NCBI GenBank assembly: GCA_027924585.1
Contig: BSBM01000597.1
Coordinates: 6,772,501 to 6,836,500 of the forward strand
DNA: 64,000 nucleotides
DNA from: Larix kaempferi
Taxonomy: Eukaryota; Streptophyta; Pinopsida; Pinales; Pinaceae
Direction: 5' to 3'
The stretch's first letter is position 1, and every line of letters starts with the position of its first letter. A program made the translations under genes and the position numbers. The notes beneath the pieces are model-generated. The model saw only the letters and a list, made by a program, of their open reading frames with translations, did not search any database and had not been told where the DNA came from. This document shows positions 24,096 to 36,300 of the stretch, piece by piece.

Positions 24096-26159
24096 TCATC
24101 GGCCACTACCCTCACGAGGCCTATGATCATCCCTCTGACTGCCCTCGTGTGCAGTATCCCGCTGTTGTCTCTGAGACTCTAAACCCTCAAGGAATTCCTC
24201 CATATCCATCATGTCAATGGTGATATCCGGGATCTGGGTAGGAATACGGGTAGATGGCCCTTCATCAGGACCATGTACTCGAGCTACATCCCAACCATGT
24301 GTGAAATCCATTGCAGCATTGACACCCACCTATAGCGATGCCTGTGTAATATGCCATTACATGTAATAAGTTAGATTTATTAAAAATTAAAACTAAATTT
24401 AACATAATTTAAAAGTTATCCGTAAAAAATTGAAACATAAAGTACAAAAATCAATTACTAAATGTGACTAAATAACATGAATTGGAACATAAATTAAAAC
24501 TCACATGTGTCTCTGAACCCAGCTCGTTAGGACCTTCGTGGTCCTCATGTCAATAATCAGGATCTACCTTATTTCCTTTGGCCTGTACAGTTTGAAATTC
24601 ATTTGAAGTTAAGATCTACAACATAAAATATCAAAAATTAAGAAATAAAACACAAATTATTTAAACTGAGAAATAATATTCAAACACAAATTAAATTGGA
24701 ACATAAATTGTAACTTACCTCAACTACTGTCGTCTGCGGGTGGGGAAGAGCAGATGGACCAACCGTTGGCTCGCTACAAAAGAGTTGATCCATGAATGGG
24801 GTCCCCTGCATGGATCAATAGAATACAACTCCCTTAAGTATTATTGACCATTCAATTTGCGACATTGATATGATGTAACATGAAGAACATATATACATAA
24901 TTGTACAAAAGTATACCTGTCCTGTAGTGATACATCTACGATATAACTGAAAGTATGTATCTCGCGCTGACTCAGCATACCGCAGTAGGGTCTCTCCATC
25001 GAAACTCCTGAGCATGTCACTAGAGACATACTTTATCTCTGGCTTTGAAGGTGGAGGGGGTGGTCTAGATGCCTCTCCATGCACAGCAACAATAGCACTT
25101 CACATGGCAATGAACAACGAATCTGCAAGGTCATGTCTAGACTCTACAGCAAGTTAGGATGATTGTGCCACATCCCCTGACCTGATAATTGTTCTGTCTG
25201 GAAATGGTACCAACCTCGGAGAGGGTGCCATGAAAGAAGGGTCTCTCCGAGCTCCAGGACGTTGGTAGGAGCGTCCCCTACCAACCCCATAGAACTGGGA
25301 CCCTATGCTAGTGTAATCCGGGTGCATGTCCAAAACAAACTCTGCATAAACATGTTTTTCAAAGTACAATGGGACCTGGTCATGGTGGGGGAACATGCCC
25401 CACGCTCCCACGAATCTATCATATAGATGTGGCGCAGCGACCTCCAACTTAAACTCCCTGAGTCTAAGCGGTTGACCGAGGGCGCGGTCACGAGGGATGT
25501 CGAATAAAGCACCCTTGATGTCATGCCCTCTTATGACGACTTTGACATCCTCCCATTTTTGGATCCCAATGACACCATGTCTCCTCCTCTGGCATGAATG
25601 TCGCCAAATGTCACTAAGAGGTCCTACCCTCTTGTAGAGGGCCAACATCTCATCAATTGCTGATAACATCATCGACAAAGATCACTGTGTGGGAGAATCC
25701 TCCCTCAAAGTGCACACACATGAGCTCACCCACTCTCGCTGGGAAATGATATTAGCGAGAGTGATCTGTGTGACCTCATCATCGTACGATCCCCCTGATG
25801 GGGCACCTCCGATCCAAACCAAAACACAAATGTTACTAAAAATATATATTATAACTTGCAACTAAAATTCAATGCATTATATACTAAAAATTTACTGAAA
25901 ATGTGCTAACAAAAAATACGCACCTAGTGCACTCATGTCTTGTTGCACATCCTCCTCCTAGGGATCCACATGTATGTCGTCGGGATGAACCAACGCACTA
26001 TCTCTCCTGCTGCCGCCACCAGTGGCAGCTGACCCCGGCCTGACATCACTCCTCGGTGAACGGGAGCGTTGTCGATGGCCGCCCTGTTGGGCGATGTCAG
26101 ATCTTCTCGTGCTTTGCGGAGCACGAAGTACTGAATCTCTCTCTTCAGGACTATCTGCA

Positions 26160-26503
26160 TCACATTTCAATTTCTAATTCTAATTTTCTTTCAAATTCTA
26201 TTCCAAATTTCACATTTCAATTTCAAATTTTCTCATTTCAATTTCAAATTCTATTCCAAATTTCACATTTCAATTTCAAATTTTCTCATTTCAATTTTAA
26301 ATTCTATTCCAAATTTCACATTTCAATTTCAAATTCAAATTCAATTCAAATTTCAAATTTCACATTTCAAATTCAAATTCAATTCAAATTCAAATTTCAA
26401 TTTCAATTTCAATTTCAATTTCAATTTCAATTTCAATTTCAATTTTCAAATTTAAATTTCAAATTCAATTCCAAATTCAATTTCAATTCCAATTCAAATT
26501 CAA
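26160..26503. repeat. (TTTCAA)n-type low-complexity tract
   Basis: Imperfect hexamer repeats of AATTTC and AAATTC run for about 340 bp. They keep a Phe/Gln-rich plus-strand frame open, which is not a gene. The tract ends at the acceptor of the second exon of the minus-strand gene. Confidence 0.85.
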
Positions 26504-27241
26504 GGCCACCACTGGACTAGAGTTTGCTCCTATTGATCATCAACGATCGAGTGAGAGGAAGGTTCCTACAATCATTGTTTTAGATTTTTGAATTCAATTT
26601 TGCAAGATTTATTTTTTTGGATTTGGTGTTTGATAGAGCTAAGCGAGTTATTTGAATTGTTGAGTGAACTAAATGAATATAGCCTCAATGTTTAATATTG
26701 ACTTCTGGAAATGATCTATTAAGCAAGTTGCATTAGTTTAGATGCCTAGTTCTGCATATATTTTGTTGGCATCTCATAATTTTACAGACACCCTAGATTG
26801 ATAAGTACAAATATAACTCATGTCAATAGAGAACTTGGTGACAACATGGTCTTAGTAGCATGAAGGCATACAAATACAAATGGTCTTGGTGACTATCATA
26901 TTCTATCATCTTGACTATCATATTCTACGGGGGAATCAATTTCAATATATCATTTCATACCTGTCAAAATGCACTAAGGTACCTTGACACTCATTTTCAT
27001 TATTGGTTAGTTGTCTCACATTGGTTAACACCATATGTCAATGGCCAGTAATCCATGATTTCTTCCCATGCTCGAATTTAACAAAATCATTCACATGGAT
27101 AGAATTGTACCAAAGGTTCGTATATGAAAGAAGACTGCATGGTTTCATATGACTAACACCAACTTGCAACAATGTTCCACTAAATCAAGATCCACATCTA
27201 GAGTTCAACACCAATAGAGTAGTTCTAGCAATAAGAAGATT

Positions 27242-27272
27242 TGGGTGAATCCACGAATGTGGTTCACCATTT
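27242..27272 (+). repeat. Internal copy of the DNA-1 terminus
   Basis: 31 bases starting GGGTGAATCCACGAATGTGG are identical to the inverted right end of DNA-1 and closer to it than the left end is. The copy lies in the long first intron of the second gene. The flank before it (ATTT) does not match the right flank (ACTT). Confidence 0.85.
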
Positions 27273-28129
27273 TGGGCAGATCGAATGAGAAAAGTTTGTA
27301 GTTCTAACAATAATTATTTTCTAGTTCACTAAATAATGGAGGAATTATTTTGTATTGTTCATGACCATTTTTTTGTGCATAATTTTCTCATAATGATTGT
27401 ACTTGTTTGAATAATTTCTATGTTTGTAAAAACTATGGTGGTTTAGGCAATGATCCCAAATCTAGTAAGAATGAATTTCAAATAATCATGTGCATGCCCA
27501 AAATTCAGGAATTTTATTTTCTTGCAAAGGATAGACCACATGCCTTCATGAGAAATCCATGTATCCCTCTTTGACCACTAGTCCCAATATTTTTTAATAA
27601 CAATCATAAAGCTATGGTCAAGGGACTTAAAGGATAGAAATAAAATAATATTCTTTCATTGTATTTTCCTTATAAATAATAAGGCTGACAAAGTAATGTT
27701 AGGTAATATGAGCTTGTTCTAAGAGGACCTATAGTCATCCATTGCCAATTTCCAAGGAGCATTTCCGCAAGTTTTATTTGTATAGCCATTTTTATAATTT
27801 TTACATTTTATAAATGTCCATATTTTTAAAAAGAAGTCTTTATTGTTGAATTGTAGTTTGTATTCCACAAAGATGGTGGAAAAATCTAATCCAAACACAT
27901 GTAGTCTAGTCTAGCAAAATGCATTTGTAGTGGCTTATATCATTCAGAGACATCATCTAATGATGTTAGGCCACCTAATGTTGGGAATTTTTCCAAGCTA
28001 TCCATTATGGTTCCAGGCCAATTTATCTTCATTGATGCTCACATTGTGGACATACTTTTCATGGCCTAAGAAGGGATCCTATTTAGATCAATTTGGCAAG
28101 TTGGTTATGGTTATGATTAATAATATATT

Positions 28130-28228
28130 ATTAATATTCATTTTTTAATTTTTTATATTATATTATTAATATTAAATATTATTTTTTTTAAATAAATTAA
28201 GTAAATATTAATAAATAATATATGATTA

Positions 28229-28259
<31 letters not shown>

Positions 28260-28345
28260 CCTTGGTATATGATTATATATATTATTAATATTCATTTTTA
28301 AATTTTTTATATTATAATATTAATATTAATATATGATTTTTTTTT
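28130..28345. repeat. AT-rich microsatellite stretch
   Basis: This is almost pure A/T, with a TA run (28226-28250), T-runs and the repeated phrase ATTATTAATATT. It is probably intronic. Confidence 0.8.
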
Positions 28346-28865
28346 CAATCTTCTTGGCGTTCTTGGAGGATTGAAAAAAAATTGACAGCATTTATGCTTG
28401 TAAAAACACATTTTAAAATAAAACCAGTAGCATTTATGCGGTGAAATGCTACCGGTTGATATATAAACAAATTTACATACCAAATAATTTTTAAACAAAT
28501 AAATGCAAAATAAATTTAAAATCCTAAACCTATTTCAGATTTCAAATAGTTTTGGTTTTTGTTTTGAAATGGTTTTTTGTTTTAGGTTCAAATGGTTTTT
28601 TTTTTCAATCGTCTTGGTGCTCTCGGAGGATTGAAAAAAAATGGGCAGCATTTCTGCTTGTAAAAACACATTTTAAAATAAAACCGGTAGCATTTATGCG
28701 GTGAAATGCTACCGGTTGATATATAAACAAAAATAAATCAAATAATTTAAACAAATAACTGCAAAATATCTAAAACCCTAAATCTATTTCAAATTTCAAA
28801 TGGTTTTGGTTTTCGTTTTGGTTTGAAATGGGTTTTTGTTTTGGTTTTAAATGGATTTTTGTTTT
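28345..28865. repeat. 260-bp tandem duplication with hairpins
   Basis: Two copies (about 28345-28602 and 28603-28865). Each contains an inverted repeat with arms TTTTTTTCAATC and GATTGAAAAAAA around about 18 bases. It is followed by a hairpin with arms CCGGTAGCATTT and AAATGCTACCGG around an 8-base loop, perfect in the second copy and with one mismatch in the first. Poly-pyrimidine/GGTTTT runs follow each copy. Confidence 0.8.
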
Positions 28866-29232
28866 AGTTAAATCAAATGGTTTTTTTTTTTCAATTAGTT
28901 TGGTTTCAATGGCAGTTTCGGTTTCAATCTTGGTTTAGTTTCAATGCCTACATCCTAACCATTTCTAGAAAACCAAATTAAAACTAAATTTGATCAAAAA
29001 CACAAATTTATACAAGAAATACAAAATATATATTTATTTTAAATAACAAAAAAAATGGTGGAATTCTACCCACCTGGTGGAATAGATGACATGATGGCAT
29101 CCGTGTGGGGAGGTGGCATCGGGCGTGTGCTCGGTCGAGGTCCCCGGTCACTGTTGTTTCCGTCTCTGTCAAGCCAATGCACAAAACAGGCCGATCGGGC
29201 CCTATTTTGTTTTTTTTTTCCCTATCGCATAC

Positions 29233-29520
29233 CCTCGATCGAGCAAACCCTCGATCGAGGGTCTAACCAAACCCTCGATCAAGGGTTTGCTCGATCGAGG
29301 GTCTGTCAAGCCACTGCACAACCGGTCGAGCCCTGTTTTATTTTTTTTCCCTGTCAGATCAAGCAAACCCTTGATCGAGGGTCTAACCAAACCCTCGATC
29401 GAGGGTTTGGTTATACCCTCGATCGAGGTATGTTAGAGCCCTCGATCGAGATATTTTTAAACCCTCCATCGAGCATTTAAAACCTCGATCGAGGGCTCTA
29501 AAATACCTCGATCAAGGGTC
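29233..29520. repeat. Right subterminal palindrome array
   Basis: About eleven copies of CCTCGATCGAGG or near variants occur, mostly 20-24 bp apart, ending about 63 bp from the right terminus. They match the left array at 15340-15550. The array lies upstream of the first visible exon of the minus-strand gene, so it could also act in that gene's promoter. Confidence 0.88.
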
Positions 29521-29549
29521 CGAAAAATGAATTTTCCCCATGCATTCCT

Positions 29550-29583
29550 CCAAAAATGGTGAACCACATTCGTGGATTCACCC
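29550..29583 (-). repeat. DNA-1 right terminal inverted repeat
   Basis: Read on the minus strand from 29583 it begins GGGTGAATCCACGAATGTGG. It pairs with the left terminus at 14529 and is followed by the ACTT duplication. Confidence 0.88.
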
Positions 29584-29587
29584 ACTT
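29584..29587. repeat. Target-site duplication of DNA-1, right
   Basis: ACTT matches 14525-14528. LTR-B pol coding resumes directly beyond it. Confidence 0.92.
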
Positions 29588-31836
29588 ATAATCTCCCATT
29601 TCCATTCTGGAATTGGCAATGGCTGCAACAGTCCAGTTGGATGTTGATGTTCAGCCTTAATGGTCTGACATTCAAAACATCTAGCTATGTATTCAGCCAC
29701 TTCATTCTTCATGTTGGGCCAAAAATAATCCTTCCTTAATATAGTTATCATTTTCTGATAACCTGGATGTCCAGAATAAGGGCTCTTATGAACTTCATCC
29801 AAAATTAACAGCTTAACCTTTGACATAATTGGTACATAAATTCTGTTTTTATAAGTCATTAAGCCTTTTTTATTAATGCTGAAATCTGTTATTAAATTTT
29901 CTGATACATTTTCAGCAACCTTACCAAGCAATTTTTGATAATTTTTCTCTTGTTTAATTCCTTCTTCAATTTGATTTTCCAAATCTGTCTTAAACGTGCT
30001 GATTGCTGCCATAAAGCTTAATCTGAGATTCCTCCTTAATGCATCAACAACTTTGTTTTCTTTTCCCTTAATGTGTTGAATATCGAAATCATACTCGCTA
30101 AGGAAAGCTAGCCATCTAGCTTGCCTTGCGTTAAGACTTTTTTGATCCAACAAATACTTTAAACCCTTATTATCTGTCATTAATGTGAATTTTCTTCCAA
30201 TCAAGTGATGGCACCACATTTTTAATACATGTATCACGACTGCCAACTCAAGATCGTAGGTTGCATAATTATTTTCATGAATTTTTAATTTCCTTGACTC
30301 AAAAGTAATGGCATGACCTTCTTGAGTTAAGACCCCTCGAAGTCCATCGTTGCATGCATCAGTGCATACAACGAAATCCTTATTGGGATCAACAATTTTT
30401 AAAATTGGTACAGTGGTTAATAATTCTTTTAACTTATTAAAGCTTTCTTGACACTTTTGATCCCATACGAATTTCTTCCCCTTCTTCTACAAAGAAATAA
30501 CGGGGTTTGCAATTCTTGAAAACCCTTCAATAAACTTTCGATACTAACCTGTTATCCCCATGAATGATCGAACGTCAGTTACATCTTTATGGATAGGCCA
30601 CTCGTTAATTTCTTTTATCTTATTAGGGTCGACAGAAATTCCGTCTTTAGATATTATGTGACCTAAGTACTGTATTTTATCTTTATAAAAGTCGCATTTA
30701 CTAAACTTAGCATAAAGCTGATGCTCTCTTAAAACTTGCAGAATTATTCTTAAATGTTCGTCATGCTCTTCTTTAATTTTTGAGAAAATTAGAATATCAT
30801 CAATGAACACAACTACAAACTTATCCAAATATTTATGCAGAACGTTGTTCATTAAACACATGAACACTGCCGGTGCGTTGGTTAGCCCAAAAGACATAAC
30901 TACGAACTCATAGTGTCCATATCGCGTTTTGAATGCAGTTTTGAATATGTCTTCGTCCTTTATTCTAACTTGACGATATCCGGACCTTAGATCAATTTTA
31001 GTGAATATCTCTGCTCCACGTACTTGATCAAATAGATCATCAATGCGGGGCAAGGGATATCGATTCTTAATTATCATTTTATTAAGCTGACAGTAATCGA
31101 TGCACAGTCGCATGGTACCATCTTTCTTTTTGACGAAAATTACTAGTGCTCCCCAAGGAGACACACTTGGCCTTATGTAATTTTTATCTATTAATTCCTT
31201 CAGTTGATATTAACTCATTTAACTCCAGAATATTCATCCTGTAGGGAGCCTTTGAGTTTGGTACTGCACGTGGTACTAACTCAATGGTGAAATCAAGTTC
31301 CCTTTTCGGATATAATCCTGGAATTTCTTCCGGGAATACGTCAGAAAAGTCCCTAAGGATGGGAATATCTTCCATTTTTAACTTGTCTTCTTTAGATGAA
31401 CACTCGTCATTAATAACATTAACATCAGACATTTTAGAGCCCTTTCTGGCAGCTCTCTTAACTTGTAACGCAGAAATTTGTCTTATTGAAATCTTCTTAT
31501 GAATTTCTTTTACTGTTTCAGTTTTACCTTCATTATTCAGACAAGTAAAAGATTTCTCATAACAATTAAGCACTACTCTATGTTGTTCAAGCCAATCCAT
31601 GCCAATCAACAAGTCATATGACCCTAAGGGTAAAACATTCAGATAAACTTGGGTTTTCAGCTGATTAAAAAATACATACAATTTTTAACAAAGTCTGTAA
31701 CCTTTCTTTTAGTCCCTGTTGATAGCTGAACTAACCAAGAATTATCAAACTTTTCTATTCTTAACTTGCAATTTTTCACTAATTCAAGTGAAATGTAACT
31801 CAAACTTGCACCTGGATCTATAAAAATAGAAATAGA
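29588..31836 (-). pseudogene. LTR-B protease, RT, RNase H, integrase N-end
   Basis: Read downwards on the minus strand: protease (IDPGASLSYIS near 31820), [19 protein letters not shown], reverse transcriptase (31164-30544) with [27 protein letters not shown] and the active-site motif FIDD, RNase H ([22 protein letters not shown]), and the integrase zinc motif ([12 protein letters not shown] ... CFEC). It stops at EWKWEIIS, exactly where DNA-1 enters, and the rest continues at 14524. At least two frameshifts lie between gag and RT. Stops interrupt the RT-RNase H link near 30545 and 30488. The enzymes would copy LTR-B RNA into cDNA and integrate it. Confidence 0.9.
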
Positions 31837-33204
31837 TCAATTTTGTAGCATACCTTCGATTTCGACCATGGACGTTTGATGGTCTGCTTGCCGATTTTCC
31901 AGCGCTGCATTTATCCTTGGCATTTCTCTTGCCACATCACCAATTGTTGGCTCCGCTTGTATGCTATGAATATTGTTGATTGTCCTTTTGTTGCGTGGGA
32001 AATCTACTTTCTTATGTGGTCCACCGCAATCAAAACACTTCAAAGGTCCTTTCTGCTCAACATACCTGGTGTTGTTATTGTTATTAGGTACATTTCTTGC
32101 AGCAGTAAAATTCGGTGGTGTATTACTTCTGTATTTATTATTACTTGGAAAATTTCTGTTATTAAAATTGTTCTTAAAACTTCCAGAATTATGATTAAAG
32201 CTCTTCTTTTTATGCTTGAAATGATTAGACTTATTACTTTTCCAGCTAGTTGTTCCTTCTCTTTTTCTGTTTTGGTCAAAACAGAAATTTGCTTTCCTCA
32301 TAGCCTCTTCCAGAGTGGAAGGGTTATCATACTCAATCCTGTATTTTATGTTGAAAGGTAGACAACTTAGAAACCTTTGCACCTTCGGCTTCTCTTTGAC
32401 CATGTAAGGTACATACCTCAGCAAGCTAAGGAACTTGCTACACAACTCCTTCATGTTCATAGTACCCAATTTTAGATCATAAAACTCTTTTGATTTATCT
32501 TCATAGCACTGTTCTGACAAGAACTTTTTCTTAAATAACTTTTTAAACATATTCCAGGCTATGTCTCTTTCCTTGATTCTCTTAATTCTTTTAAGATCCT
32601 GCCACCAGATATTTTCCTTTCCTATCAAATTGTAAATAGCCATATTGGATTTTAACTGAGAAGAGTAATCGTAAATATTAAAGTACTTCTTCATTCCAGA
32701 CAGCCATGCTTCAGCTATCTCACCCTTTTCAGTTTTGCCATTAAAAGTTGGTGGCTTAATCTTTTTAAACTCTCCAGTAATTTGTTGATGATGCTTATAC
32801 TTTCTCTTCTTGGAACAACAATCACTATCACTGTTGTCATGATCAGATTTATCATTACTTCGATCAGATTCAGATGAAGAGTAACTAATACTTTTACCAT
32901 TATTTGTTTTCTTGTGTTTATGTTTGTGAGACATTGTACCAGAATCAGAATTTACTTCTAATTTCCTTCCTCTTTCTTCGTGATGGTATTTCTCCATTAG
33001 AATTTGATTTAACTCTTCCTGTGCTTTCATAATCCGTCCATTTTTTTCTTTAACAGTTCTTATCTCAGATTTCAAATCTTTTACAGTACGAAGAAGTTCT
33101 GAAGATTGGTTATTTAATTCAACATATATTCCTTCATTATTATTATTATTATTATGCTCATTATGAGGAGATCTGTCCTCTGCTGATTCCTCCACTATGT
33201 CCAT
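31837..33204 (-). pseudogene. LTR-B Gag
   Basis: A 455-codon open frame. The N-terminal part is Asn/Glu-rich with a likely coiled-coil stretch (IRTVKEKNGRIMKAQEELNQ). Then comes the retrotransposon Gag core (KPPTFNGKTEKGEIAEAWL) and a Lys/Asn-rich linker. The zinc knuckle near the C-terminus reads CFDCGGPHKKVDF, where the final Cys has become Phe, so zinc binding is probably lost. The frame ends in TGA just before the protease motif. The related LTR-E reads straight through at this point. Gag forms the particle that packages element RNA. Confidence 0.85.
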
Positions 33205-33333
33205 ACCTGCAAATTAATATCAAATTGTTCTATACAAAAAAAATAATTAAAAATAAAACTTAGTACATAAATTTTATGGTTTTTATTTTATGTTTGCGCG
33301 TGAGCCTATTTCAGGCCTAGAGTTTGAACTCGC

Positions 33334-33345
33334 GCTCTAATACCA
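33334..33345 (-). promoter_or_regulatory. LTR-B primer-binding site
   Basis: On the minus strand it reads TGGTATTAGAGC, one base off the initiator-Met tRNA complement, two bases from the LTR end. It marks 33348-37396 as the 5' LTR. Confidence 0.8.
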
Positions 33346-33347
33346 CA

Positions 33348-36300
33348 TGTAACATCCCGAAAAATTTAAAAAAATTAAAAAATTTTAAGGTAGCATTTAA
33401 TGTTGTACTTACTAAGCGGAAGATAAAATAAATGCTTATTCATTTAATCAAAGAACATATAGAAAATAAAATGCGGAAGTGACTTTGCATGTGAAATGTT
33501 TAAATTCTGAAATGGTGATGGTGATTGTTATAACATCCACTATGGTTTGCATGTGCTAACTGTTTGATTTTCTCCTTGGTGATGAAGGGGCCCTATGGAA
33601 CCCCGAGGCTTACTTAGCATTTATGCTAAAGCATTTGAAATGTACTTTTCACAGCTCGCAGGTAAGGATAAGTTTAAAAGTGCAGAATCTAAACGTCATT
33701 GTTTAAATTTTCCAGTTATAAAGAGAAAAAGATCGCCTAAAAGGAAACTCAGGGTGAGATCTGAAATTGTCGTTCTTCACTTATAATTTCAATATGTTAC
33801 TCATGCGAGTCTACATTTCCAAATTTCACTATACACACATGTATGTACTTTATTTTTAAATATCAAGCATTAGTTACGGGATTATGATGCTTCCTATAAT
33901 TTTCAAGGTGAAAGGAACATGCCTTAGTTTAAGAAGTTTAAAGTATCTCTATCCTTGGTCTTTTAGTCCTAAGAAATATAATGGATAGCAATGATGTCTA
34001 GAATACTAAGGCATTTCAACTTTACAATACAAGGAATAATCTTTACACCATGCATAGGGTTTGATATAAGTGTTTTCACATAAGGTATGGCGTAATTCTT
34101 TAGTCTTATGTATATATATATATATATATATATAATACCAAGAATGTTTTGAAACCAAGCATATCATATAACATTGAAACCTTAGTTTTGCAGGGTGGTA
34201 AAACATCGGACCTCACCCCAAGTCCTCCATAATGACAGGTTGTACGTGTTAATACTTCAAGGGTTGCAACAGAGAGAAACTTAGGATAATGTAGATATGT
34301 AACTCCCGATGCATGATCCCGTAGCAGGGATTCTATGTACTGCGACAACCTGGATTCATAAAATGCATTTAAGAAGGATTGATGGAATGTCTTTTTGGCA
34401 TCTACGTGGCAATTATCATGTGCTAGCTTCCTCGAGATTGACGATACCCTAACGTTCCTTTAATAATACTTCATTGTAGTTGTCATTCAATGTTCAAGAG
34501 TGGGGTTTCGAGGTAGGCCGACAAGCTGCGAGCTTGTAGGGTTTCTGGTAAGGTGAGGACACCTCCCAGGATTCGATATCAGGACCTGTGGTTGAGCAAG
34601 CTATGCCCCAGAGCCGAACCCTTACTGTATAAGTTTAGTAGGTTGAAATGGTTCAGAGTTCATGGTAGTAGTTTTTAGACCCTCCGTTGTTTTTCAGTGC
34701 GTGTAAGGTAGATCTCAGAATTGAACACAGTCGTTGCTGCGTTGTTTAAGAGGTGATAGATTCTGGTTTTTCATTGGCAATGGAAGCTCTACTATCAGGA
34801 GGAAACTCTGAGGTAATGCTTCAAAATTTACTTCTATTATTTGCTTATACAATGGTTTCTTCATTTCCAGAATGCGATACTTTATCTAATGTTTGTTTAA
34901 CTGGCAGGTGTTCTTCTTCTTTCTAGTAGGTATTCTTCGTCTGCGAGTCTTCTTGTTGAAGTTGAGGGGTTACTACGTTACACCGGTAAGACTCGGTGGT
35001 TCGCCCTCTTAGCCACTGTTGGTTGTAGTTGATGTTTAGCAAATATTTTGATTCCGGGCTAAGAGTATGGCCATCGTTGCTAAGTCTCATGGTAGCAGCA
35101 GTTTATAGAGATCTGCGGTCTACTTAATGATAGTCCTCACAGCGTTTCGCTACTGGGTTTCTTAGTTGAAAGAACTTTCTTTGGAAGGGTTAAACCCTCA
35201 TATGTTTAACCATATGAAATGAGAAGATTTAGATACAGGGTTTGAAACCATTGTACTGTTCATTCTATCGTAATGTACCTCTTTTACAGGATTTATACCT
35301 TCATCGTTTCCATGAAAGAAATAAATATGATTATTGATTTTACTACGGTCACGTATGTACTACTGTTTAATTTTACAAGGGTTTAATACCCACGGTTAAA
35401 TCCTGTAAGGATAAGTTAATTTGATGTTTTCCTTGAATAAGTTTTGCAATATTTACACATTGTATTAAATAAATAATAAGGGTTTCATACCTCTATGTTA
35501 TGGACTAAATGCCATTTAAAAAAAGGTCATTCTCTGTTTTAAGTAGTATTTGATAAAAAATGAAAATACATAATATAGCATTTAGGGTTTGGTTGAAAAC
35601 AATCTGTTGAGAATAGATCAAATCTATGTTGAGGGTTCGAGTTCATACTGAAATTGATTTCATATACTAATTTTTGTAGTAATAAATGGATTCAGTCTTG
35701 GATGCAAATAACTACATTTGATACTTCTGAAAGGATAAATGTCTTTTAACAGTATAATTGTAGAGTTTTAAAGAAAGGATATTTGTAACAGAAATCAGAG
35801 CTTTAGATAACAGAATAAGGAAAGAATCTAACCCTAGATTATTTCATTTGTGCAAATCTTAGAGATACAAAATATTTATTTGAATGATGTAAATATTTCC
35901 AATTTGATTTTGGCAGCGTTTTAAATTTCAAGCATACAAATCCATGAAAAGAATGTAAATATGCCTGTTCATTTGAGAAAACTAAAACTGCATATATTGT
36001 TGCTACTTATTAATTAAGAAGATAATTTTTACAGTTTGTACAGTAATTTGTATAACCAGAAAATATCTAAGTTTGAGATTATGGAATATTATTAATTTTA
36101 CAGAATGTAATAGAGAAAGAAAATATGACAGAGTAAATCTAATCGTGTATTTGTTTGTAATAAAAAGAGTTCTGTTTGTTTATGTGATTTTATTTACTTG
36201 CTAGCAATATTGAATAACAGTAATATGTACATAGGAAATAATTATTTTGCCGTTGTTATTTCAATAAAAAAATTTGTGAAATAAACATACAGTGAACCTG

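Larger units (their letters stand above)
24096..29165 (-). pseudogene. DNA-1 second gene, unknown product, six exons
   Basis: I do not recognise this gene. Six minus-strand exons join in phase with GT..AG borders: about 29165-29074, 26154-25924, 25806-24917, 24805-24719, 24582-24505 and 24341-24096. The product would be roughly 530 residues. It starts Arg/Pro/Ser-rich (RQRSRSPRSD), has a central folded-looking part (IWRHSCQRRR, HLYDRFVGAWGMFPHHD, LYFEKHVYAEFVLDMHPDY), a Pro run (PPPPPSKPEIKYVSSDMLRS) and an acidic tail (ITIDMMDMEEFLEGLE). Six in-frame stops occur; each is one C-to-T change from Gln or Arg codons. The frame is otherwise open, so the gene was under selection until recently. Its 5' exon sits beside the right palindrome array. 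A DNA-binding or transposition-helper role is a guess from context only. Confidence 0.6.
14529..29583 (+). mobile_element. DNA-1, 15-kb two-gene DNA transposon (Sola-like)
   Basis: DNA-1 is a cut-and-paste type element of 15,055 bp inside the LTR-B integrase gene. Seen directly: imperfect terminal inverted repeats beginning GGGTGA, a perfect 4-bp duplication, palindrome arrays near both ends, and two convergent spliced genes, a transposase and an unrecognised partner. From memory of the families, Sola elements make 4-bp duplications, have GRG-type termini and use DDD transposases. Harbinger and CACTA (3 bp), hAT (8 bp), MULE (about 9 bp), piggyBac (TTAA) and mariner (TA) fit less well. The Sola label is inference. 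Both genes are broken, so this copy is dead, but related copies may be intact. Confidence 0.85.

Noticed and set aside
26056-26520. 154-codon Phe/Gln-rich frame
   Set aside because: It is a simple hexamer tract (AATTTC) read through; the real coding signal here is the minus-strand exon ending at 26154.
27242-29583. 27242 as the true left end of the transposon in LTR-B
   Set aside because: Its left flank (ATTT) does not match the right duplication (ACTT), and LTR-B sequence does not precede it; 14529 satisfies both tests.
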